DNA of 7,419 nt from Desulfuromonadaceae bacterium (GTDB taxonomy: Bacteria > Desulfobacterota > Desulfuromonadia > Desulfuromonadales > Geopsychrobacteraceae), in NCBI GenBank assembly GCA_013138655.1, contig WTCI01000271.1:1-7419 (forward strand), in the 5' to 3' direction. The notes beneath the pieces are model-generated. The model had not been told where the DNA came from, ran no database searches, and was given only the letters and a program-made list of their open reading frames with translations. Of this stretch, positions 1 through 4,839 are shown one piece after another. The stretch's first letter is position 1, and every line of letters begins with the position of its first letter. Both the position numbers and the translations under genes were made by a program.

Positions 1-340
1 GTGTACCGGTGAAACCGGTCATACCGAAGTTGTCGAGGTGCAATTCGATCCTGCGGTGATCAGTTACTCGCAGTTGCTGGAGCGGTTCTGGAGCAAACAC
101 AACCCGACCACCTTGAACCGTCAGGGTATGGATATCGGCACCCAGTATCGCTCGGCGATCTTTTTTCACTCCGATGAGCAGAGTCGGTTGGCAGAGGAAT
201 CGAAGGCCGCCCTTGCGGCTTCCGGAAAGTTTTCAGGCCCGATTGTGACGGAAATCGCCTCTGCCGGGCCATTTTGGCGTGCAGAGGAATATCATCAGCA
301 GTATATCCAGAAGCAACAGCTGGGCTTTAGCTGTTCCTGA
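1..340 (+). CDS. msrA: Peptide-methionine (S)-S-oxide reductase MsrA, C-terminal part (5' truncated by window)
   Basis: The reading frame is open from base 2 and gives 112 residues before the TGA at 338-340; the N-terminal half, including the GCFWG nucleophilic cysteine, lies outside the window. The visible part starts with CTGETGHTE, followed by the stretch around VISYSQLLERFWSKHNPT and the GTQYRSAIF motif. These are hallmark MsrA segments that shape the substrate pocket and hold conserved acidic and tyrosine residues. A late EYHQQYIQK segment and a cysteine next to last (FSCS end) fit the recycling cysteine seen near the C terminus of many MsrA proteins. The enzyme reduces the S epimer of methionine sulfoxide in proteins, with thioredoxin as reductant, in the cytoplasm. 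The ychJ-like gene starts 21 bp downstream on the same strand, so the two are probably co-transcribed. A fused MsrB domain is excluded at the C terminus; an N-terminal fusion cannot be judged. Confidence 0.95.
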   Translation, partial: CTGETGHTEVVEVQFDPAVISYSQLLERFWSKHNPTTLNRQGMDIGTQYRSAIFFHSDEQSRLAEESKAALAASGKFSGPIVTEIASAGPFWRAEEYHQQYIQKQQLGFSCS

Positions 341-361
341 CCGGGAGAACTCACCAAAAAG

Positions 362-766
362 ATGCTATTTCAGACAAGAAAATGCCCCTGCGGCCGTGAA
401 AATGATTATGAAACCTGTTGTGGTCTTCTGCACTCCGGAAAAGCCCGTGCCGCAACAGCTGAACAGTTGATGCGTTCCCGATATTCGGCTTATGCTTTAA
501 AGTTGATCGATTATCTTTATGACACCACCCATCCAGATAAAAGAACTTCCGACCTCAAATTGCAGATGGCAGCCTGGGCGGAACGGGCTGAATTTTTAAA
601 ACTGGAGGTTCTTGCCGCGCGTCAGGGGCGGGCCAAGGATAAGGTCGGCAAGGTTGAATTTATCGCTCACTACCGTCAGTATGGTGAAATGAAGCAGATG
701 CATGAAGTGTCACGTTTTCGGCGTTTCGACGGGAGCTGGCATTATTTTGATGGAGAGATCGACTAA
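362..766 (+). CDS. YchJ-like SEC-C / NTF2-like protein (UPF0225), short form
   Basis: 134 residues. The N terminus carries one SEC-C zinc-binding motif: C8-P-C10-G, then C19-C20. It is followed by the family signature LMRSRYSAYAL (about residues 36-46) and an NTF2-like alpha/beta domain ending in SWHYFDGEID. E. coli YchJ has a second SEC-C motif at its C terminus; this protein stops just before where that would begin, so it has a single metal site. The biochemical role of the family is not established; SEC-C motifs occur in SecA and other proteins and bind zinc. The start is the first ATG of the frame. GGGAG at 343-347 lies 14 nt upstream, a rather long spacing, so translation may be partly coupled to msrA, whose stop is 21 bp upstream. 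The TAA stop at 764-766 overlaps the stop of a doubtful reverse-strand ORF. Confidence 0.9.
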   Translation: MLFQTRKCPCGRENDYETCCGLLHSGKARAATAEQLMRSRYSAYALKLIDYLYDTTHPDKRTSDLKLQMAAWAERAEFLKLEVLAARQGRAKDKVGKVEFIAHYRQYGEMKQMHEVSRFRRFDGSWHYFDGEID

Positions 767-969
767 CCGCGTGGGGCACTTGTTTTCCTTTGAAAACGGT
801 TCTTTTCTACAGTCTCGGCGTCAATCTGCGTGTTTGCGAGTGCATCATAGATAGCCGACAGTCCCCAATCGACGCCAAGTTTCAGCTGTTGCTGGATACT
901 GTCGATTTGGCCGGATAGATCAGGGCAGCATGACGATTGTGCGATTTTGGCTAAACGGGTGAGCAGCAA
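763..969 (-). CDS. Doubtful small reverse-strand ORF or gene remnant
   Basis: The reverse strand is open for about 85 codons from a stop at 1002-1000 to the TAG at 765-763. The product would contain a leucine-rich amphipathic start (LLLLTRLAKIAQ) followed by ordinary soluble-looking sequence (for example QIDSIQQQLKLGVDWGL). I do not recognise a family. The only conventional start is TTG at 969, with no clear ribosome binding site, and no ATG occurs in frame. An ATG at 1010-1008 lies in another frame that stops after six codons; one indel would join it to this ORF, which would make it a frameshifted pseudogene. Its stop overlaps that of the ychJ-like gene (CTAA at 763-766). It could equally be chance open frame in a 272-bp intergenic region. 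Confidence 0.25.
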   Translation of the reverse strand: MLLTRLAKIAQSSCCPDLSGQIDSIQQQLKLGVDWGLSAIYDALANTQIDAETVEKNRFQRKTSAPRG

Positions 970-1026
970 CAGGTTGAGGAGTATGTCGTTCAGGTTGTCT
1001 TATGAGTCATTGCAGGGTGAGCCGAT

Positions 1027-1033
1027 AGGGAGG
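1027..1033 (+). promoter_or_regulatory. Ribosome binding site of the lipoprotein gene
   Basis: AGGGAGG lies 5 nt upstream of ATG 1039. It fixes that start and gives a proper lipoprotein signal peptide. Confidence 0.7.
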
Positions 1034-1038
1034 TCGTT

Positions 1039-1476
1039 ATGAAAATGATTGTTCAAATGGTCCGTTTGAGTGTGATGTTTGCTTTAACTTTGGTTCTGGC
1101 AGGGTGTCTGGTCGCTGTCCAGGGCGGAGGTGGAAGGGTTGTTGTCGCGGATCAGCCGACGGTTTATTCGGCGGCCAAAGCCGGCCCGCCTGCGCATGCC
1201 AAGGCACACGGCTATCGCGCCAAATTCCGTTATCATTATTATCCCGACGCCAGAATTTATTTTGATACGGGGCGAGGTGTTTATTTTTACCTCGACTCAA
1301 ATAGCTGGAAAATGTCCGTTTCTTTGCCGCGCCATCTGCAGATCAATCTTGGCGAGCATGTGAGCATCGAGATGGATAGTCGTCGGCCTTACCTCAAGCA
1401 TCAGGATCACTTGAAAAAATATCCGCCGAAGAAATTTAAGCACGAAAAGAACAAGAAATATAAACATAAAAGGTGA
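1039..1476 (+). CDS. Small lipoprotein of unknown function with lysine-rich tail
   Basis: 145 residues. The N terminus is a lipoprotein signal: basic start (MKMIVQMVR), hydrophobic core about 10-20, and lipobox L20-A21-G22-C23. The residue after the acylated Cys is Leu, so by the usual +2 rule it should go to the outer membrane. The mature part has a Gly/Val stretch (VQGGGGRVVV), then GPPAHAKAHGYRAKFRYHYYP, a YFD-x-GRGVYFYL strand pair, a SVSLPRHLQINLG segment, and VSIEMDSRRPY. It ends in a strongly basic tail (KKYPPKKFKHEKNKKYKHKR). I recall similar uncharacterised lipoproteins in Geobacter-like and other proteobacteria, often described only as hypothetical. The His/Tyr-rich core could bind metal or wall polymers, but that is a guess. 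It converges on the DUF1858 gene, 22 bp away. I see no convincing promoter directly upstream. Confidence 0.85.
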   Translation: MKMIVQMVRLSVMFALTLVLAGCLVAVQGGGGRVVVADQPTVYSAAKAGPPAHAKAHGYRAKFRYHYYPDARIYFDTGRGVYFYLDSNSWKMSVSLPRHLQINLGEHVSIEMDSRRPYLKHQDHLKKYPPKKFKHEKNKKYKHKR

Positions 1477-1493
1477 CAGCGCTCGGCTGCTGT
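1476..1493. terminator. Possible weak bidirectional terminator between convergent genes
   Basis: ACAGC (1476-1480) and GCTGT (1489-1493) can pair around an 8-nt loop in the 22-bp gap between two convergent stops. On the plus strand TTT follows at once; on the minus strand a TTTT run follows after CACC. The stem is only 5 bp, so this is tentative. Confidence 0.35.
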
Positions 1494-1498
1494 TTGGC

Positions 1499-1708
1499 TT
1501 AATCCAGATTGTTAAGATCAAGCAGCAGCTGATCAATTTCGTCTTCGCCGAAATCTTTTTGCCGCGCCGCCGCTTCAAGGGTGTCCCAGATCGGTTCCCC
1601 GCAGCGGATGCAGCGAATCCCTCTTTTGAAGAGAAAGTTCACGGCTTCGGGCTTGGCTTCAACCAGCTCTTCGATGGTCATTTGTCGGCTTATTTCTCTT
1701 TTCTTCAT
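1499..1708 (-). CDS. DUF1858 domain protein
   Basis: 69 residues, almost all of it one DUF1858 domain. The pattern is MTIEELVEAKPEAVNFLFKRG (residues 10-30), then the C33-x-x-C36-G motif and the PIWDTLEAAA helix start, and an acidic leucine-rich end. The domain is common in anaerobes, alone or fused to hybrid-cluster-type and other redox proteins. The two cysteines may bind a metal or form a redox pair, but the function is not known. The ATG at 1708 is preceded by GGAAG about 7 nt upstream, a usable ribosome binding site. The frame also continues upstream through a TGA into another short open stretch (see the entry at 1736-1831). It is convergent with the lipoprotein gene and divergent from the GlxA-type regulator. 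Confidence 0.88.
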   Translation of the reverse strand: MKKREISRQMTIEELVEAKPEAVNFLFKRGIRCIRCGEPIWDTLEAAARQKDFGEDEIDQLLLDLNNLD

Positions 1709-1735
1709 GAATGTTCTTCCGTTTCCTCTGCAAGA

Positions 1736-1831
1736 TCATGCGGGGTCGAAGTCGATGATCACGTAAAGCGTCCCGTGGCACATGCCTTCGCCCCTGAGAA
1801 ACCACCACGCCTTGTAGGTCGAAATATTTGT
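1736..1831 (-). other. Short protein-like open frame upstream of and in frame with the DUF1858 gene
   Basis: Between a TAA at 1834-1832 and a TGA at 1738-1736 the reverse strand encodes 31 residues that look like real protein: YKAWWFLRGEG, then MCHGTLYVIIDFDPA. The TGA is followed, in the same frame, by nine codons and then the ATG of the DUF1858 gene at 1708. The only ATG is at 1783, which would leave 15 residues. I do not recognise it. It may be a gene remnant, a leader peptide or chance. Confidence 0.2.
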
Positions 1832-1876
1832 TTAGCCAGCGTATTCTTTTTTGCGAGACTATCAACTAACTCTAGG

Positions 1877-1905
1877 TTGAAATCAGGCGTATTTGTGTCT
1901 ATAAT
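1877..1905 (+). promoter_or_regulatory. Sigma70-type promoter of the GlxA-family regulator gene
   Basis: TTGAAA (1877-1882), a 17-bp spacer, and a perfect TATAAT (1900-1905) make the strongest promoter in the window. Transcription should start near 1912, leaving a leader of about 20 nt. A small inverted repeat, TCAAC (1862-1866) and GTTGA (1876-1880), overlaps the -35 box and could be an operator, possibly for autoregulation; this last point is inference. Confidence 0.7.
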
Positions 1906-1920
1906 CGCATGAAAGGGTTG

Positions 1921-1927
1921 AAAGGGG
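1921..1927 (+). promoter_or_regulatory. Ribosome binding site that favours ATG 1935
   Basis: AAAGGGG is 7 nt before ATG 1935 but only 1 nt before ATG 1929, so the second ATG is the better start. The earlier GAAAGGG at 1911-1917 would sit at the very 5' end of the predicted transcript. Confidence 0.55.
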
Positions 1928-1934
1928 TATGAAT

Positions 1935-2909
1935 ATGCTGAAAGTTGCCGTCCTGGCTTACGATAACTGCCTGCTCTCCGGGCTTGCCGGGCAGCTGGAT
2001 CTGTTCACCCTGGCAAACTGGGAATGTCGTCGGCTGCATCCCCAAGGGAAGACCTCCTTCTGTCAATTTGAAGTCGTCACCCTTAACGGAGAACCGGTGA
2101 CCAGTTTCAACCGTCTGCCAGTGCTGCCGAAGCGTTCTTTGGCAGAGTGCCGGGAGATCGACCTGGTGCTGGTTCCCGGGGTGATGGGCAGCCCTGACCG
2201 TTTGCTGGAAGAGCGTTCCCTGATCGACTGGCTTCGCTGGCAGCATCGCCATGGGGCGCGGATTGCCAGCGCCTGCTCCGGGGCTTTTCTCCTTGCAGAA
2301 GCTGGGATTCTCGATAACCGGTCAGCGACAACCCACTGGCAGTTGGCCTCCCGCTTTCGGCAACGTTACCCCAAGGTCGACCTGCAGGTCGACCGGTTGC
2401 TGATTGACGGTGATGATTATTGCTGCGCCGGAGGCACCAGCGCCCACTTGGATCTGGCTCTCTACCTGATTGAAAAGTTTGGTTCTGCGCAACTCGCTAC
2501 CGCCTGTGCCCGGATGATGTTGATTGATCGGAGTTCCCGGGATCAGGCACCTTTCATGTGCTTCCGTGGCGATAAAAAACATGCGGATCAAGCCATTCTC
2601 AAGGCCCAACAATGGCTTGACAATCATTATCGGGGCAAGGTGGTGGTCAAAGAACTGGTTGCACTTTCCGGATTGAATGAACGCACCTTTTTGCGCCGTT
2701 TCCGCAAAGCGACCGGAGAGGCGCCGTTGCAATACCTGCAACGGATGCGGATCGAAAAGGCCAAGCAACTGCTGGCCGGAAGCACAGCGTCGCTTAAGCG
2801 AATCACCCGGGCCGTCGGTTATGAAGATGTCAGTTCTTTTCGGCGGCTGTTCAAGCAGATTGTCGGAATCTCGCCGACGGTTTATCGAAAGCGTTTCAGT
2901 TCCCGGTAA
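1935..2909 (+). CDS. GlxA-family transcriptional regulator (DJ-1/PfpI + AraC HTH)
   Basis: 324 residues from ATG 1935 (326 if ATG 1929 is used). Residues 1 to about 185 form a DJ-1/PfpI, class I glutamine amidotransferase-like domain. It begins MLKVAVLAYD, with VLVPG at about 78-82, the nucleophile-elbow motif SACSGAFLLAEAGIL with Cys114, and ATTHW at 131-135. The CCAGGTSAHLDLALYLIEKF segment (163-182) is typical of GlxA-type regulators. Residues about 215-320 are an AraC-type DNA-binding region: first helix-turn-helix near 238-258 (VKELVALSGLNERTFLRRF), second near 285-307, ending with the family-typical GISPTVYRKRF. It is cytoplasmic and DNA-binding; the N-terminal domain probably senses a small molecule, since family members include regulators of choline, arginine and nitrogen compound use. 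The ligand cannot be read from sequence. The 3' end overlaps the convergent exporter gene by 14 bp. Confidence 0.93.
   Translation: MLKVAVLAYDNCLLSGLAGQLDLFTLANWECRRLHPQGKTSFCQFEVVTLNGEPVTSFNRLPVLPKRSLAECREIDLVLVPGVMGSPDRLLEERSLIDWLRWQHRHGARIASACSGAFLLAEAGILDNRSATTHWQLASRFRQRYPKVDLQVDRLLIDGDDYCCAGGTSAHLDLALYLIEKFGSAQLATACARMMLIDRSSRDQAPFMCFRGDKKHADQAILKAQQWLDNHYRGKVVVKELVALSGLNERTFLRRFRKATGEAPLQYLQRMRIEKAKQLLAGSTASLKRITRAVGYEDVSSFRRLFKQIVGISPTVYRKRFSSR
2375..2394. repeat. Perfect 20-bp palindrome inside the regulator gene
   Basis: GGTCGACCTG is followed directly by its reverse complement CAGGTCGACC. The centre is CTGCAG, with a GTCGAC on each side. It lies wholly in coding sequence (codons for V-D-L-Q-V-D-R, residues 148-154 of the regulator). 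Confidence 0.9.
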
Positions 2910-3783
2910 TTGCCGCGGACGGTTTTGTATCTCTTAGGGAAAGCAGGGTGTGGGTGAGCAGGGTACCGATAATCAGCAGCCCGGCGATCATGGTGGTCGT
3001 CTGTGGAACTTCCCCCAACGCCAGCCAGACCCAGATCGGTCCAAGGATGGTTTCGACCAGCAGGATCAGGCTGACTTCCGGGGCGGGCAGGTAGCGCGGC
3101 CCGAGGGTGATCATGGCAAATGAGACCGGCAGCAGCAAGCCGCCGAGCAGCAGCAGGTAGCCGGTATCAACCGGGGTGAGGGTTAACGGTTGCGCTCCGA
3201 ATAGCAAAACAACGGGTACGACCGCCAGGTTGCCGAGAACGTTGGCCGGAATCATGTTGACAGCGCGGCCGCGGCGCAAAATGACCAGGTTGGTTGCCCA
3301 CATCAAAGTCGCACCCAGCGCCAGCATGTCGCCCAGCAGCAGGCCACTTTGCAAACTGCCGGAAAAGATCAGCAGGATGCCGCCGAAGCAGGTGGAAATG
3401 GCCAGCCAGGTGCAGCGGGCAATCTTTTCCCTCAGGAACAGCCAGCTGAACAGGCTGCTGAAAACCGGGGTGGCCGCCAGAATAATCAAGGTATTGGCGG
3501 CTGCGGTATGCTTGAGTGAATTGACAAACAGTATTGAGCCGATAACGATGGTTATGGCCGAAAAAAGCCCGGGCCGACCGATTGCGTAGAAGCTGTGCCA
3601 AAAACGCCGGCGATAACGGATCAGCAGGATCAGTGAGGTTGTAAAGGCAGTCAGCAGACAGCGCCAGAACAGCTGAGTCCAGGCATCGCAGCTGATCAGG
3701 CGGACCAGCAAAGCGTCCGGGCTGAGGATCAGCACGGCCGTGAAGGTCAGTAGCAATCCTTTGGTATGTTGAGAGCGGTCCAT
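2896..3783 (-). CDS. DMT-superfamily exporter (two EamA domains)
   Basis: 295 residues from ATG 3783, with about ten hydrophobic segments spread over the length, as in the 10-helix drug/metabolite transporter family. The first EamA repeat ends with AANTLIILAATPVFSSLFSW and LFLREK; the second ends with the matching APEVSLILLVETILGPIWVW and LALGEVP. This internal duplication with a glutamate after each hairpin is diagnostic. It sits in the inner membrane and probably exports a small metabolite driven by the proton gradient; the substrate is not predictable. A GTG at 3801 would add six residues (VRSIAA). Neither start has a good Shine-Dalgarno sequence, and ATG 3783 is preferred because the first helix begins soon after it. 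The gene converges on the GlxA-type regulator with a 14-bp overlap (2896-2909) and is divergent from the next small gene. No terminator separates the two convergent genes. Confidence 0.93.
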   Translation of the reverse strand: MDRSQHTKGLLLTFTAVLILSPDALLVRLISCDAWTQLFWRCLLTAFTTSLILLIRYRRRFWHSFYAIGRPGLFSAITIVIGSILFVNSLKHTAAANTLIILAATPVFSSLFSWLFLREKIARCTWLAISTCFGGILLIFSGSLQSGLLLGDMLALGATLMWATNLVILRRGRAVNMIPANVLGNLAVVPVVLLFGAQPLTLTPVDTGYLLLLGGLLLPVSFAMITLGPRYLPAPEVSLILLVETILGPIWVWLALGEVPQTTTMIAGLLIIGTLLTHTLLSLRDTKPSAAITGN

Positions 3784-3830
3784 GGCGGCGATTGATCGCA
3801 CAGTGATTTGAGAAAAGCAAGAGGCCTTTG

Positions 3831-3857
3831 CCCGCCCAGCCAGGCGGGGAAGCTTTT
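3831..3857 (+). terminator. GC-rich hairpin followed by T5 in a divergent intergenic region
   Basis: CCCGCC (3831-3836) pairs with GGCGGG (3843-3848) around a 6-nt loop, and TTTTT follows at 3853-3857 after GAAGC. An outer pair AAAAGC (3813-3818) and GCTTTT (3852-3857) could extend it. It looks like an intrinsic terminator or attenuator for plus-strand transcripts. It stands in front of the gene at 3884 and not behind one, so its role is unclear. Confidence 0.4.
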
Positions 3858-3870
3858 TGCGTTAAATGAC

Positions 3871-3877
3871 AGGGAGA
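3871..3877 (+). promoter_or_regulatory. Ribosome binding site that sets the start at 3884
   Basis: AGGGAGA is 6 nt upstream of ATG 3884. The earlier in-frame ATG at 3866 has no such site and lies before it. Confidence 0.65.
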
Positions 3878-3883
3878 GATGAT

Positions 3884-4153
3884 ATGGCAATTTCCGGAAA
3901 TCCGAAAAAAATGGCCCAGGATATTGCCGGAGGCTATCTGAGTCTTTCACCCCCGGTATTGAAAAAATACACTCCTGCCGATCTGAAGGTTATTCTCAAC
4001 AATCTGGCGCTGGTACAAAGGGAGATTCGGCAGGCGCAGGTGCCGTTGGACGATGTGCCGTTGGTCAAGGCCAAGAATACGCAGCTTTCACGGCTTAACC
4101 AGGCGGGAATGGTGTTGCGGAGTTATTGCAAGAAGCAGCGGATTCCGATCTGA
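3884..4153 (+). CDS. Small conserved-looking protein of unknown family
   Basis: 89 residues, no signal peptide or membrane segment, one cysteine near the end. It reads as a mostly helical, basic cytoplasmic protein: MAISGNPKKMAQDIAGGYLS, then PPVLKKYTPADLKVILNNL, a helix with LVQREIRQAQVPLDD, and a C-terminal helix QLSRLNQAGMVLRSYCKK. I do not recognise the family and see no catalytic or metal-binding motif. Codon use and the good Shine-Dalgarno sequence support a real gene. The start was chosen at ATG 3884 for that site; ATG 3866 would add MTGRDD. The TGA stop touches the stop of the convergent PilZ gene with no base between. Its upstream region contains a terminator-like hairpin. Confidence 0.75.
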   Translation: MAISGNPKKMAQDIAGGYLSLSPPVLKKYTPADLKVILNNLALVQREIRQAQVPLDDVPLVKAKNTQLSRLNQAGMVLRSYCKKQRIPI

Positions 4154-4516
4154 TCAGGTGTTTTTCAGCCAGTGGTGAAATTCCTGGTCAACTTCATTGC
4201 CGTTGCCTAAATTCAGTTCCAGCAGGCGGCGCAGATGTCCCATGGTGACAGCATCTTCCGAGATAAAAATAAAACCATAAAAGTTGCCCCGCTGGTGAAT
4301 CAGTTCACCGGTAAATTCCATGGTGAGGTCGGAACCGGGGAGGGTAATGGTCAGCAGGCCCTGGTCACCGGCGTTGAGCGGCAGATTTTGCTCGGTATGA
4401 AACAGGGCCCCCTGTAGCGCCAGATCAACCAGTTCACAGCGATGGGGAGTTTCTTTAAATAATATTTCGGCCTCGGTGTGAAAATTAATGCGTCGGTAAT
4501 GTCGATGTTCTGTCAT
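4154..4516 (-). CDS. PilZ domain protein, probable c-di-GMP receptor
   Basis: 120 residues, a single PilZ domain. The ligand-binding motif RxxxR is present at R5-H-Y-R-R9, close to the N terminus as usual. The second motif (D/N)xSxxG appears as D31-L-A-L-Q-G36, with alanine in place of the usual serine. Beta-strand-like stretches follow (GLLTITLPGSDLTMEFTGEL and GNFYGFIFI), then a C-terminal helix (MGHLRRLLELNLG). Stand-alone PilZ proteins bind c-di-GMP and act on motility, polysaccharide or transcription by protein contact; the partner here is unknown. Start ATG 4516 has a near-perfect AAGGAGGT 5 nt upstream (4529-4522 on the minus strand). A promoter candidate lies at 4662-4633. The stop TGA abuts the stop of the convergent small gene (TGATCA at 4151-4156). 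Confidence 0.88.
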   Translation of the reverse strand: MTEHRHYRRINFHTEAEILFKETPHRCELVDLALQGALFHTEQNLPLNAGDQGLLTITLPGSDLTMEFTGELIHQRGNFYGFIFISEDAVTMGHLRRLLELNLGNGNEVDQEFHHWLKNT

Positions 4517-4632
4517 GCTGAACCTCCTTCGGTAGGCGTGTGGGCTGCTGTTGAATTACGTTGCCCTGTGTAGCGCCCCTGGCTCAATCGTCATGGCCCC
4601 CCGTGATCAGCAAGCAGCTGACGAGTGTTTAT

Positions 4633-4662
4633 ATTTTAGCAGGATTTCACCGCTTTGCTCAA
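4633..4662 (-). promoter_or_regulatory. Candidate sigma70-type promoter of the PilZ gene
   Basis: On the minus strand TTGAGC (4662-4657) is followed by an 18-bp spacer and TAAAAT (4638-4633). This predicts a leader of about 110 nt before ATG 4516. A 5-bp inverted repeat overlaps the -35 region. Confidence 0.45.
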
Positions 4663-4691
4663 ATACGCAAAGATTGATACGGAATTCCACC

Positions 4692-4721
4692 TTGCGAGCT
4701 ATTGCCCGTCAGGAGTAGAAT
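4692..4721 (+). promoter_or_regulatory. Candidate sigma70-type promoter of the tail-specific protease gene
   Basis: TTGCGA (4692-4697), 18-bp spacer, TAGAAT (4716-4721). A second weaker pair, TTGCCC (4702-4707) and TTTAAT (4726-4731), also has an 18-bp spacer. Either would give a leader of about 100-110 nt. Confidence 0.4.
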
Positions 4722-4785
4722 TAAGTTTAATCCTTTTCAAAAAGCTTGGCCTCGGGTGTTCGGTAAGGTGGCCATAGGTAGACAG

Positions 4786-4806
4786 TTTTTCAGCTGATTT
4801 TTCAGC
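4786..4806 (+). repeat. Short tandem-like direct repeat TTTTTCAGC x2
   Basis: Two perfect 9-bp copies (4786-4794, 4798-4806) separated by TGA, giving a 12-bp period, in the leader of the protease gene, about 35 nt before its start codon. Confidence 0.6.
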
Positions 4807-4839
4807 AGTGCTTGTTCCATCCCAAAACCTGGGGAGTTT

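Larger units (their letters stand above)
4517..4839. other. 323-bp intergenic region between divergent pilZ and protease genes
   Basis: No convincing ORF. It holds a minus-strand promoter candidate for the PilZ gene and a plus-strand candidate for the protease gene, each with a leader of about 110 nt. A small inverted repeat TTTGC (4654-4658) and GCAAA (4666-4670) overlaps the pilZ -35 box. A direct repeat TTTTTCAGC occurs at 4786-4794 and 4798-4806. The long leaders might carry regulatory RNA structure, but I recognise no riboswitch class. Confidence 0.6.

Noticed and set aside
782..797. GTTTTC/GAAAAC hairpin after the ychJ-like gene as a terminator
   Set aside because: Six mostly A/T pairs with no clean T-run next to the stem; too weak to call.
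1559..1912. A 117-codon plus-strand frame across the DUF1858 gene and the regulator promoter
   Set aside because: It is antisense to the recognised DUF1858 domain and runs through the regulator promoter, with no ribosome binding site.
3167..3820. A 217-codon minus-strand frame overlapping the exporter gene
   Set aside because: It is an alternative frame of the EamA transporter and its translation shows no domain; the overlapping frame has clear membrane segments.
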